Origin: Heterohyrax brucei
Taxonomy: Eukaryota > Chordata > Mammalia > Hyracoidea > Procaviidae
Length of the DNA: 64,000 bases
NCBI GenBank assembly: GCA_028571685.1
Contig: CM053140.1
Span: forward strand, 24,471,501 to 24,535,500
Direction of reading: 5' to 3'
Part shown: positions 11,135-22,312 of the stretch, piece by piece
Numbering within the stretch: position 1 is the first letter of the stretch
Layout of the letters: the number at the start of each line of letters is the position of its first letter
Program-made: the position numbers and the translations under genes
The notes under the pieces: model-generated
The model's input: the letters and a program-made list of their open reading frames with translations, nothing else
Database searches by the model: none
What the model was told of the DNA's origin: nothing

Positions 11135-13375
11135 TTGCCTTCCCTGTTGTGGTGGTTGTCTGACTCAGAGCAACTCTGTGTACACCTGAACAGAACACCG
11201 CCCCGTCGCGTGCTGTCCTCCATCACCATGATCCCTGAGCCCATTGTCGCAGCCACCCACCAGTCCACCTTGTTGAGGGTTTTCTTCTTTCTTGCTGAAC
11301 TCTACCAAACATGAGGTCCTTCTCCAGGGACCCGTCCCTCCTGACAACATGTCCAGAGTATGTGGGACAAAGTCTTGTCTTCTTTGCTTCAAATGAGCAG
11401 TCTGGGTGTACTTCTTCCAAGACAGATTTGTTCATTCTTATAGCAGTCCGTGTTATATTCATTATTCTTTCCGTGATTCAACGGACTCGGCTCCTCTTCA
11501 CTCTTCCTTCCTTACTGTCTAGCTTTTGCATGTATATCATGCAGTTGACACACCATGGCTTGGGTCAGGTTCACCTTAGTCTTGAAAGTGACATCTTTGC
11601 TTTTTTAACACTTTAGAAAGGTCTTTTGCAGCACAGATTTGGCCAATGAAATGTGTAGTCCTTTGATTTCTTTCTTTTTTTAATTATGCTTTAAGTAAGA
11701 GTTTACAATTCACTTAATTTCTCATGCATAATTTATACACACATTGTTTTGTGACCCTAGTTGCTCTCCTTATAATGTGACAGCACATTCCTCATTTCTT
11801 CCTGTATTTGTCATGCCCGTTCAGCCAGCTCCTGTCCCTTTCTGCCTTTTCATCTTACCTCCAGACAGGATTTGTCCATTCCCATGTATCTGCTTGAGCT
11901 AAGAAACACACCCTTCATAAGTATTACTGCACAGGGGCAGGGGACCAGTAAATGGGAGAGAGGTTATTCCCAAATGGTAGGTTAGATGCATTACATATCT
12001 TTTGCCAATCGAGGGCCACTTTTCACTGATTCTGGAGGTGTGAGTAGACTGTCTACCTCTCAGCCTCTCCTGATATGGAAAATGGACCCCAATCACCACT
12101 GCTTGCGTCACCACTAGTAGCAGGCAGTCTGGCCTGCCGATTACTGTTCCAGCCAGCCAGCTACTCCAGATCTGGCAACTCCTCATTGCTTCTGAACCAC
12201 CTCTCCATCTCTACCACTCAATCTGATTTCTCAACTTCGCCTTTTTTTGATTTTTCAGGGCTTTTTAGGTTGTCACAAATAATTGGTTAACTTGTTGTTT
12301 CGGGTCTTTGCTGTAAGAGGGACTACAGGGGGCATCTGACTACTCTGCCATCTTGGCCCTGCCTCCATCCTGTGATTTCTTGATGGCTGCTTTCATGGGT
12401 GTTGATTGTGGATCCGTGTAAAATAATTTTTTTTCATTTATCATGATGTTGCTTGTTGGTCCAGTGGTGAGGATTTTTGTTTTTATGTTGCGCTGTAGGC
12501 TGTGCTCTTTGATTTTCATCAGGACATGCTTCAAGTCCTCTTCACTTTCATCAAGCAAGTTTGTGTCATCTGCATATCACAGGGCGTTAATGAGTCTTCC
12601 TCTAATGCTGATGTCACTTTGATTTTCATGTAGTGCAGTTTCTCAGATTATTGGGTCCACAGACAGATTGAATAAGTATGGGGAAAGCAGTAAGCCGTGA
12701 TGCTTACCTTTCCAGATTGTAAACCATGCAGTATCCTCTTGTTGTGGTGGAACAAACTGCCTTTGGGTCTGTGTACAGGTTCCTCATGAGCAGAATTAAG
12801 TGTTGTGGAAACATTCTTCGAAATGTTATCCATAACTTGTAGTGAGCCACACAGTGGAGCCCCTCTGTGTATTCAATCAAACAGAGGTAAACATCTGTCT
12901 GGAATTGTCAGCTTTCAGCCATGAACCATCTGTCACCAGCAGTGATGACCCTGCCCCATGTCTGGCTTGAATTTCTGGCATTTACTTGTCAATGTGCGGC
13001 TGTGACGACATTTGAATGATATTTAGCACAATTTTACTTACATGTGAATTAAGAATATTGTTCGATAATTTCCATATTCTGTATACTTATTTTTCTTTGG
13101 AATGGCTCCAGATAGGGATCTCTTCCAGTTAGTTGCCAGGTAGCTGCCTTCCAGTTTTCTTGGCGTAGACGAGTACCTTCAGTGTTGTATCCATCTGTTG
13201 TAACATCTCAGTTGGTATTCCACCAATTCCTGAAGCTCTGTTTGTCTCCAGTTCCTTCAGTGCAGCTTAGGTCTCTTTCTTCAGTACCATTGGTTCTTGA
13301 TAACATGCTACCAGTTGAAATGGTTAAATGCCAGCCAGTTCTTTTTGGTACAGTGACTCTGACTCTCATTTACAC
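11135..13375 (-). mobile_element. RTE (BovB-like) LINE, interrupted
   Basis: Reverse-strand RTE running from the 3' tail ('gttgtggtggttgtctgactc') through reverse transcriptase sequence. Matching blocks recur at 24.75, 37.98, 48.6 and 59.3 kb. RTE encodes one polyprotein with endonuclease and reverse transcriptase; here only short broken frames remain. A chimeric L1 is inserted at 11673-12368. The 5' portion (endonuclease) is missing beyond about 13375. Confidence 0.8.
11673..12368 (-). mobile_element. Internally deleted L1: 5' UTR joined to 3' UTR
   Basis: Read on the - strand it begins with an L1 5' start ('ggaggcagggccaagatggc', at 12366 downwards) and ends with the L1 3' UTR and an A-rich tail ('actcttacttaaagcataat'). 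About 430 bases of 5' UTR-like and 280 bases of 3' UTR are joined with no ORF1 or ORF2 between. The RTE host sequence resumes on both sides, with 'tgatttctt' repeated at each junction, which fits a short target-site duplication. It is therefore one insertion of an RNA lacking both ORFs. Confidence 0.65.
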
Positions 13376-13779
13376 TGAGATCAAGATTTAAGGGTAGGAG
13401 TTAGATCAGTGGGTATGCAGGTGGAAGGAAATAGAACTGAGGCAAGAGATTTCTCCTTAGAGAAAACTTAATGATTTTTCCAGTTTATTGTTTGACCAAT
13501 TATAATATGGTTGAAAGAGGGTTCACTGTCCTCTCAGAGTTTTAAAAAACTTGGTGACAGCTGGTGTTATGGTCTGAGAGCAAAGAAAAAAAACAAAAAC
13601 ACAAAACTTGAGGGGCAAAAACAAATATTGATGTGCAAAATGTGTAAGAAAAATACTCTTTGATTACAAACGTAATCTGGAAGTATCAGACCTTGTCTTA
13701 GTTCAGGAAAGGAAATAAAAGTAATCAGCACCAGGCCAAAGCTGATGCCTAAGAGGTGAACATCAGACATATCTCAGCT
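13376..13779 (+). other. Intron, no feature recognised
   Basis: No recognisable gene or repeat. The 13567-13770 reverse frame is short and low-complexity in amino-acid content. Confidence 0.4.
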
Positions 13780-14335
13780 CTCCAACCTTTTTACCAGTTC
13801 TGAAGTCAGCTGTTTCTCACACATCTTTCTTTAGTTCTCTGCTGAGTCTGGTAATTCCTTGCAGTGGCCACACGGAACTCATGGGCCATAATGATGATTA
13901 TGGGGTTTGTTAGGAAGGTAACCAGTTGAAATTTGGGATCAGGATGAACTTGGAGTTAACTAGATACAACTTGGAATACAGTTCATCAATCAGGACAGCT
14001 TACACCACTGCTGCTTCTCCTATACTGTCTCTAGAGGGGATATAAGGTCTTCAGTACTACAGCACTCTTTCTCCTGAGTCTAGAAGGTTCTCAGTGAAGA
14101 CATCCTGTGTCCAAGTGATGTACTCTGCTCCCAGCTCTTTATGTTAGTGAGGTCCCCCTCACAATCTGTGGGACTGGCTGTTTTAAACCTAGCAGGATGC
14201 CAAAACTGACCAGTCATCTTGGTAGGCCACAGAACATTATTTACATAATTGCTGTCCAGTCCCTGCAAGAGTTTTACACATCTTACATGCATACTCTTGG
14301 TCAGTCATTTCTGTGGAAGTTACAAGACCATGGCT
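13780..14335 (-). repeat. LTR-like interspersed repeat (unnamed family, copy 1)
   Basis: It shares an ordered set of blocks with 34225-34890 and 46790-47390: 'ctctgacaccagctgtccc'-like start, 'gcagtggccacac.gaactca', 'aggaagtaacag', and a late block around 'agaatggcaaaactgacca'. Length, mosaic divergence and antisense 'tttattaagg' suggest an old LTR read on the - strand. I cannot name it. Confidence 0.5.
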
Positions 14336-14339
14336 AGAA

Positions 14340-14520
14340 AGATATAAGTGATTCACTGCAGTGCAGTATATTATAATGCCGTAAAAGTGAGAAGGACATC
14401 GTGTTTGGTATAGTAGGGGTCAGTGAACATGAGCCTGGTGTAGGACAGGGCAGTGTTTCATTCTGTTGTATATAGGGTTGCTGTGAGTTAGAATCAACAG
14501 CACCTAACAACACAAGCACA
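14340..14520 (+). mobile_element. RTE 3' tail
   Basis: Ends in the RTE-type terminus ('gtttcattctgttgtatat', then 'cagcacctaacaacac'). A 5'-truncated copy. Confidence 0.7.
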
Positions 14521-14529
14521 TAAATGAGC

Positions 14530-16300
14530 GGAAAACTTAAAAAAAACAAAGAACAACAGAAGGGTTTTCATGGCCTGTAATTAAAAGTTAGTAAATCATG
14601 ATGAATTCATTGACCAAACTTGAAAAACATGTTGTCTCTGAAAATTCACCTGTGTTTTATCAAATATTAGCATAGGTGTTGATCTACAAGGGGCCAAGTT
14701 ACATAGCTGAACCTACAACTCATACTTAACCTGCTGAGTTCCTGGAGGAAATCACTGTATGTTTTGCAACCTGGCCAGACGTGGATGATTATTCTGCTCT
14801 GGTAGGGAGTACGGTTCCCCATCTGTGATCTTGTTGCCCCAGTAAAGAGGCCTGTGGAGGTACATGAAGAATCTAAGTGTTGCCTCTGGAAGGCTGGAGC
14901 TTCTTCTGTTTTACTTGCAGGTACCATCAGGGTAGAACATTACCTAGAGTCTGGGAGGAAGCCCTGCCCAGGGGAAGGTGTGATGGCTAAGAACCTGTCA
15001 CCCTGTCCTTATTGTGGTTTGTCTCCCCATCTTCTTCCATTTCAGGTACCTGGTGTAACACAGGGAGGAACAGTCCAGTCCATGTACCTGTGGAACATCT
15101 TACACATTCTTACAATCTTAAGGATTTCAACCTCTCTGACAGGTTGTGTGGACTCAACATTCATCTACATCCAAACTGATGACTGGTGGCCCTGCCTCTG
15201 TTCTCATCCCTTTTACTGAAGTGGCTTCTTAGGCTTAGAAAGGGCATTCACTTAGAATATCAGAAGCTGGATCAAGGAAATGGTGAGTACCACAGTGAAC
15301 CAGGATATTCACATAAGGGGCTGAGGCTTGATATGAATTGTTGTTGGACTCTGTGCTCTGTGTGGTTCCTCAGTGAGGTAGAAAGGTGGCAGAGGAGGCC
15401 AGTGGACTGAGTCCTCTATGACTCTGCTCCACTGTCACTAGACCCTGCCTATCACATATGTGGTCTTGCAAGTCCTGGATGCTTGGGGGTCATCTTCTGT
15501 GATGTGACCCATGGAGCTGCTACTATGGGGCATTGCCATCCCCACCTTGGGCCTTGGTGCCTGGTGTTAGTGACACTGTCCACACCAGAGGCTGAAGACG
15601 GAGCACCTCTGGCTGAGGAGGCTGAACACCAAGCCCTCTAGAACCATCCTGCATACTGTTTTTGTGGCTTCCCCAGGAAATGCAGTGTTTTCTGTGCAGT
15701 TCTAAAACTATATATAGCTCTACCCCTTACACTGTGTGAGGGGGTGAAAAAGGATGGCGAAAGATACTAGGGGAAGGACCTGGCTGTTTATCGGGTCCTG
15801 GGCAGTGCTTGGTGCTCTCATGGTCTCATCAGAAGAATGAACCTGGGACAGTGATTTCAGCTCAATCATGTTTGGGGTCTCCAGATCCATCCATTTTTGC
15901 AGCAGGAAATGGTTTTGCCTTGAGGGTCTCAGGTGTGTCAGAAGCATGGTTCTCTAATCTAGGTCCTTGTCCTCCCATGTGTTAAGTGTTTGGGGCTGGT
16001 ATTAAATCCCTATAATTTCTGTCTGCTCTCCACTTGAATTAGAATCTAAAAGCGTTTTATTTTTTACCCCTTACTAGAGAATCTCCATATATGGAATGGG
16101 TGTGTTTAAGTTCTTGGGTTTACATTTTCCATTGGAATTAAATTTTTAGTTTGTGTATCTCTACTGAGAATTTTTCAGTTCTGTGGATATAAAGCTTCTC
16201 AGACAATGGCTATTTTAACTGATGTAAAAGTTACTCTAAAGCTTACTTAAATCTTGAGAAGAATCTTAAACATTTAGATGTAAGAAATCATGCTATAACT
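14530..16300 (+). other. Intron, unrecognised, moderately GC-rich
   Basis: About 1.8 kb that is less AT-rich than its surroundings, especially 14700-15960, with several frames of 70-120 codons in different phases and no conserved motif I recognise. It may be a decayed LTR element or other old insertion. No splice-bounded exon stands out. Confidence 0.35.
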
Positions 16301-16307
16301 AGTCTAT

Positions 16308-17013
16308 TTCTGAGACTCTTCTGCACCCCATATTGGTCAGTGGCATTTGGGGTCTTAAAAGCTAGCAAGCTGCCACCTGAAGTATACCAAATGGTCCCAG
16401 CTCATCTGGAACAGCTAATCACTGAGAACATCAAAGACACGAGGGTAAATGAGCCCAGGAGACTGAAGCGCCCACATGAATGGGAGACTGTGTCACATGA
16501 GACTAGAAAAACCAGATGGTGACTAGCCACCACCAAAGACAGCCCTGATGGGGGACACAACATAGGGTCCCTGAGCCAACACTAGAAAAAAAGGGATGTA
16601 GCCCAAGAACTCTTCTAAAAGACCTGAATTGATGGTCCAACAGCCTAGAGGGCCCCCTGGGAACACGGCCCCTAGACCTGCTGCTGTCCGTGACTAGAAA
16701 CTAGTAATGAGGTCACCTCTTCTGACAAGAATGGACTGGACTCAGAGACAGAGGATGACCATATGGTATGTGTACTTTATGGTTCTCTGCATTTATAGGA
16801 GGCAGTCCTACTGGTCTCTTTCTAGATGGAGAGAAGAGGGTGGAGAGGAGGGGACAGGACCTTATTGAGGGACACTAGAAGTATGAAATGGAAAGGAGGA
16901 GTGTGCTGTCACTGGGTGGGGAGAGAAGAAGGAGCTGTAGATAGGTGGGCATGCAAAACTGATTTGGTTTGTATATGTTTTCACTTAATCACAATTTAAA
17001 AAAAAAAAAAGAA
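16308..17013 (+). mobile_element. 5'-truncated L1 (3' UTR)
   Basis: Same 3' UTR family as 2458-3316, from 'ctgcaccccatattggtcag' through 'ggggtcttaaaagctagc' to a terminal A-run at 16998-17010. No ORF2 sequence is attached. Confidence 0.8.
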
Positions 17014-17270
17014 ATGCCGGAATTTATAACATGTTAAATAGCCATTTTAGGGAGATATTTCTCCTGGCTGAAATGAACTGAGTGTATATATTTTCATACT
17101 GCTGTTCATTAGAGAACTAGCTGTAATTTACATTCTTAGGATTTGCACAGATACATGTGATGATATGATAATAGGTACAAATGACAAAATTTTAAATGGT
17201 TTTATAATTACAAATGAGAATTCCCAGTGAAAACATTAAATATCTTATTTCATTTATAGCATATTTAAAA

Positions 17271-17372
17271 GGAAACCCTGGTGGTGTAGTAATTAAGTGC
17301 TATGGCTGTTAACCAAAAGGCTAGCAGTTGGAATCCACCAGCTACTCCTTGGAAATGCTATGGGGGAGTTTA
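17271..17372 (+). repeat. AfroSINE, 3' truncated
   Basis: tRNA-like head 'ggaaaccctggtggtgtag' with 'ctgttaaccaaaaggctagc' and the first part of the body. It stops at 'gctatgggggag'. Confidence 0.8.
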
Positions 17373-17667
17373 AATGTGTAATTCAGTTTGCTTAAACTAT
17401 GTTTTTGGACTAAATCATGCCTTCAAAGTTCAAAATGCAGGTATACTTTATGAATATTTTTTCCTGCTCTTGTTCTCATCTGGTCCTTTCCTCTTCCACC
17501 ATCTTTGGATAGACAGTTTTATTACTTTCTAAAGTAAGTATCTTGCCATTGCTTATGTAAAAGCAAGGAAATAGAAATTTCTGTTTCCTCTACTTTGCTG
17601 TACACAAAATGTTGTGGAATTTACACTTCCTGTTTAAGTAACAAATTATCCTGCATGTCTTTTCATA

Positions 17668-18224
17668 GACGATCTGACAATTAAGTCCTTGAACTTCATT
17701 GTTCTAAGTGCTACATAACTCATTGCTGAATATTACTATGGTCACCCTTGAAGTACTCCCTTTGGAAAGCTATGGACCGATGCCAGTGCCTAGTCCACTT
17801 TCAGAGCAGTTTTGGAGCTCTTTCTGGAATGGCTGTTGGGGCTGGTGGCATGGTGGCAAGTACACGAACTTAATTGTATAGTTGTTTGTGAGGGAGTTTT
17901 TAGCCAGTAAACAAATAACTGTATTGGAACACCCTCCCTACTTGCCTGATCTGGCCCCCAGTGACTTTTTTCTTTACCTGAAGATAAGGAAATATTGAAA
18001 GGAAGATATTTTGATGATATTCAGGACATTTAGGGTAGGGTAATATGATGACAGCTCTGATGGCCATTCTAGAAAAAGAGTTGGAAAATTGCTTTCAAGG
18101 GTGGACTGTGTCAGTACATTCCTTCCCAAGGAGAGTACTTCAGAGGTGACCGTAGTGACACTAAGCAATGAGGTATGCAGCACTTTTTCTAGAACGAGTT
18201 CACGAACTTAATTGGCAGTCTTCA
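17668..18224 (+). mobile_element. Mariner-derived non-autonomous element, copy 1
   Basis: 557 bases with terminal inverted repeats ('gacgatctgacaattaag' against the end '...cttaattggcagtcttc'), flanked by TA on both sides (17666-17667, 18225-18226). Inside, on the + strand, 17935-18030 encodes the mariner transposase C-terminal motif (LAPSDFFLY followed by KIKEILKG-like residues), so it is an internal deletion product of a mariner. It cannot encode a full transposase. Confidence 0.85.
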
Positions 18225-18227
18225 TAT

Positions 18228-18456
18228 TGTTTCGTTGCTGTTGTTGCCACGTAAGCCACTTCCTGCTTGGGGTGATGCCCAGCATTCAGGCTAGAACTAC
18301 ACTCCATAGGGTTTTCAGGGCTGTGACCTTTGGGAAGTAGATCACCATACCTTACTTCCAGGGTGCCTCTTGGTGGGTTTATATTGTCAGCCTTCAGTAA
18401 TAGTTCAGCCCTTGGTAAATCTGCACAGATGGGGACTCTTTGATAACAGTAACAGT
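18228..18456 (-). repeat. AfroSINE, long form
   Basis: Reverse-strand SINE with the extra middle segment ('gacctttgggaagtagatc', 'cagggtgcctcttggtggg'). It directly abuts the mariner element. Confidence 0.65.
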
Positions 18457-18461
18457 GCATG

Positions 18462-18690
18462 ATGAACAAAAAAGTCCTCCACAAACGCAAGGCAGTTGAG
18501 TCCATTCAAAATCATGGCGACTCCATGTATTACAGAGTAGAACTGAGTTCCATAGTTTTCTTAGCCTTACCCTTTAGGGAAGCAGAATGCCAGGCCTTTC
18601 TCCCAGAGGACCACTGGTTGAGTTCACACAGCCATTCTTTTGGTTAGTGTTCCAGTGCAAACCATTTGTGCCACCCCAAGACCTTCCAAA
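18462..18690 (-). repeat. AfroSINE, long form, second copy
   Basis: A second diverged reverse-strand copy in tandem with the previous one ('ggcagttgagtccattc' to 'tttgtgccaccccaag'). Confidence 0.65.
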
Positions 18691-18984
18691 AGTCCATGGA
18701 GTACTTAAATCTAAATTTTCATGTAACTCTGCAATGCTAGATACAGTTAATTTTAATTTTGTTGTTTTTCACTATATTGCCATGAAGGAGCACTTGAATT
18801 ATTTACAGCATTTATCTTTTACAAAACTTTCTCTGTGAATGTAAACAATATGAACATAAATTTCTAAGATCTGGGTATCAAAAGTTTAGATATTCAAGGC
18901 TTTTGAACCTAAGAAAAGTTAAATAAAAATGAAAGAACAAGACTTTGTAAAATTAATATATGAAAATTACATCTCTCCTTAAAA

Positions 18985-19650
18985 ATATTTTATTGTTTTA
19001 AGTGAAAGCTTGCAATCCATTTTTTCATACAAAAATCTACACATACACTGCCATATAACTCCAGCTGCTCTGCCTACCCTGTGACAGCACATTTCTCCTT
19101 TCCATCCTGTAACTCCCATGTCCATTCAACATGCTCCTGTCCCCCTCCACCCTCATATCTTGCTTCTGGGCAGAAGCTGCTCAGTTAGCCTCATGTATCT
19201 GCTTAAGCCAAGAAGCACTCACAAGTGATCATTTTGTGTCTTGCAGTCTAATCCAGTCTTTGAAGAGCTGGCTTCAGGAATGGTTCCAGCTGTGGCGTAA
19301 CAGAGAATCTGGGGGCCATATCTTCCAGTCTGTTGTACCCTCTAGTCAGACCTTCTTAATAAAGTTCCAATTCTGCACACCCATTTTTCTCTCACTACAC
19401 CAGAGACTCTATGTTGTATTCCCTATTAGGGCAGTCATTAGTGGTAGCCGGGCACTATCTAGTTCTTCTGGTCTCATGCTGATGTAGTCTCTGGATTATA
19501 CGGCCCTTTCTGTGACTTGGGCTTCTGTTTTCCTCCTATCTTTGATGTCTTTCTTTCTCATCTGCTTCAGGTAGATTTGGACCAATTGATGCTTATTTAG
19601 ATAGCTGCTTGTTAGCTTTTAAGACCCCAGACATGACTCTCAATTTTTTA
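18985..19650 (-). mobile_element. L1 3' UTR fragment
   Basis: Antisense L1 3' UTR from the tail ('attgttttaagtgaaagc') to 'tgcttgttagcttttaagac'. It aligns in reverse order with the + strand copies at 16.3 and 54.8 kb. Confidence 0.65.
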
Positions 19651-19984
19651 ATGCTTTAAATATTCTATTGTCAACTATATCATAAACAAGGAGTTCAGAA
19701 ACTTCTCCTATATAACCCATTGCTGTCAAATAGTTTCTTATTCAGTGTGGTAATAGGTAGGCCTTTGTCAGTTTTTATGCCTCCCAGTGAGTCCCTCCCT
19801 GATCTCATCTCCTTCCTGCCTGGAGATTGTTCCTATGTCTAGATGTTGCCATGTAGGTAGGAGGATGATTATCCAGGTGGTGATCTGGGGTCAAGATGGC
19901 AGTCTTGAGCTTATTCCTGGTTGATCTGTCTTCAGTGTGTGCTCAGTAGCCACAGCCACTCCTCTAATTATCCAGCTCTTTTCT
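19651..19984 (+). other. Intron, no feature recognised
   Basis: No gene, RNA or certain repeat. Flanked by antisense L1 tails and possibly part of the same decayed element. Confidence 0.35.
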
Positions 19985-20480
19985 TTTTTTTACAGTACCA
20001 TAGATGAAGGTTTATAGACTAGATTAGTTTCTCACTGAACAAAACACCTACTGTTTTGTAACATTGGTTAGCAAACCCACAATAGGTCAGTACTCTCCTT
20101 TCTGAACGTTAGGTTCCCTAATACCAGCTTTCCTGTCTGTACCTACCATCTAGTCCTTACTGCTGATCTGGCATGCCCCCTTTAGTCTTGCTTTGTTTTA
20201 TGGACCTGTTGAATCTTTAATTGAAGGGTGAACCTCAGGAGCGACTTCATTACAGATCTTAAAGGGTGCCCAGGGGCCATACACTAAACACTAAATCTCC
20301 ATTTCTTCATGCCCTTGCCAGTCCACTGCTTATTCCAAACTGTTGGAAGTGTAAGGTGCATGTGGCTTGAGTCCATGAGAGGCAGGGAGGTCAGCTAATG
20401 GTGGCAGGGGTTTTTCATCTGCTGTGGTCTACCTTCCCAGCATCTTCAAAGCAATATTTATGTCCTGTGTTTAGAAGGAA
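19985..20480 (-). mobile_element. L1 3' UTR fragment, older subtype
   Basis: Antisense sequence with 'taacattggttagcaaaccc' and 'gaagggtgaacctcagg', motifs I associate with an afrotherian L1 tail subtype. Identification is from recall only. Confidence 0.45.
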
Positions 20481-20759
20481 AACTCATATTCACCTTTTTG
20501 TGTCAGGGGGACACTCTATCTCCACCGTTGTCTTATCGGCCTTAATTTGGACATTCTAGAGTGGTTTAGTGAACACTGCAAGGCATTTTTGTCCTTGGGT
20601 GTTGTTTATCAAAGTTTAACGAATTGTGTTCAGGTAGAAAGAGAATCTTTTTCAGGTTATTAGGGAGCCTATGTATGTAATATAAATAAATTTGTGAGTG
20701 AATGAATGAATGTAAATAAAAATTTATCACAAAGAAAAGCTGTGTTTTCAGTATGCAGA

Positions 20760-22260
20760 GGAATGAATCAGGATCCATGCCTTATATGAAAAACAATTCA
20801 AAATGGATTAAGGGCCTAAGTGTGAAACTAATCTATAAAATTCTTAGACGAAAATGTAGGGATAGAACCGTGTAACTTAGTTTTTTACCAGTGGATTACC
20901 AGATAGGACAGCAAAAGAACAAGCATCCAAAGTGAGAGTATACCTCAAAAATTAAATACGTTGGTTCGAGAGAGAAAAGACAACCTAGAGATTGGGATTA
21001 GTTTTCCAGGAACCGTGTATCTGATAAGATGTAATATCCAAAATACATAAAAATATAACAGCAAGATGAACAACCCAGTTTAAGTAAATATTGACAACAG
21101 TATAGGAAATTTGTAATACTCATTTGATACTGGGAATGCAAACTGGTACAGCCACTGTGGGAAATGGCTTGCCAGTTTCCCAAAAAGTTAAACCATGCTA
21201 CCATACAAGCTGGTAGTTTGACTAATAGGTATATAATTAAGAGGTATCAAAGTAGTGAAGGAAATAGATGCATATATACCAATGTTCATTGCAGCAGTGT
21301 GCACAACAGATAAAATTTGAAAACAGCCGAACAGAGGGATGAACCAAGACAATGTGGCACCCTTCATAGAATGGAATATTACTCAGTCATAAAGAGAAAT
21401 ATTCTTCAAGTATGCTGTCCAAGCATGAACCAGTAACTTGCAGTTTGCCTCCAGAATTGAAAGGTGTCAAGAGTACAAAGAAAGAGGCAAGCCACTCCAA
21501 TATGATGGGGAAGGAATTTTATTAGGTAGACAATGTACAAGGAGGTTCCTGGTGACTGTGGAACCAAAGCAGCTCTCTGTATGCTGCAGTGCGAAGACAG
21601 GTTTTATACTGGTGGTGGACAGTAGTGCCTACATGCCAAGGATTTAAATAATGCAGAATGAGGAAATGACAGTGAACTAGTGAACCACATTAAGGCCTTT
21701 GCAAAGCCTGTTTCCCCTTCAGTCCAGCCCTCAAGTTCAGTTCTTACAATCTAGCATGTTCCTCCTGTTGTACCACAGTATGAGAGTCACTATTCCTTCC
21801 CTGCTTGGCTAGATGCCATGTGGAGACAAATTTACTGTGTGCCCAGAACAGAGGAGGCTTTTCTGATAAGGAAAAGGAACTGGGAGACAGAAGATGACCG
21901 CATTCCCAGCCTCATTATCAGAGACTGTCTTTACTTATGGAGCTTGGATGGGAAACAAAGGCATTCCCCCAAGAAAAGCCACAGTATGGATAAACCTTGA
22001 AAGCATAATGTCGAATTAAAGAAGTCAATCAAAAGGACAAATACCATATTATCTAATTTATATAAAATAATAAAAGGTGAATGGATAGAGGCTGAGGTTT
22101 ACTAGTGATTACTAGGACATGGGGAAAGGAGGAGTCATTTTTTAGGAAGCAATGACTGACTAGTTATGGTGATGAGAAATTTGGCAGTGATTATGGTGGT
22201 GATTGCTCATGATTAGTGTAACTGATATCACAAAAGAGTAACCTGAAAAATGCTGAATTT
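20760..22260 (+). mobile_element. L1 ORF2 C-terminus and 3' end, interrupted by LTR
   Basis: Sense L1 from 'aaaatggattaagggcctaa' (20800), through the region around 'gaatgcaaactggtacagcc' (21135), to the junction at 21409. It resumes at 21984 ('ggataaaccttgaaagcat'). Frames are broken throughout. An LTR is inserted in the middle. Confidence 0.75.
21416..21983. mobile_element. Solo LTR of an endogenous retrovirus inserted in L1
   Basis: A 568-base block starting TGTCC and ending CCACA interrupts the L1. It is flanked by gtatgc (21410-21415) and gtatgg (21984-21989), a six-base duplication with one mismatch, which fits an LTR insertion. No internal viral sequence is attached, so it is a recombined solo LTR. 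Family and strand are undecided. The frame at 21438-21647 is incidental. Confidence 0.6.
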
Positions 22261-22312
22261 CAAATGTTATTATATACACAGACAATTGTTTATGGTGATT
22301 TATGTGAAAATT

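Noticed and set aside
11223..11462. Reverse frame of about 80 codons with basic residues (also similar ones at 24781, 38102, 49066 and 59367)
   Set aside because: All are pieces of RTE C-terminal coding sequence at the same consensus position, broken by stops. They are not host genes.
14854..15410. Frames of 121 and 74 codons in a GC-richer stretch
   Set aside because: Different phases, no splice-bounded continuity and no recognisable motif; not supported as a gene.
21438..21647. Frame of 69 codons inside the solo LTR
   Set aside because: LTR interior without similarity to a known protein; length expected by chance.
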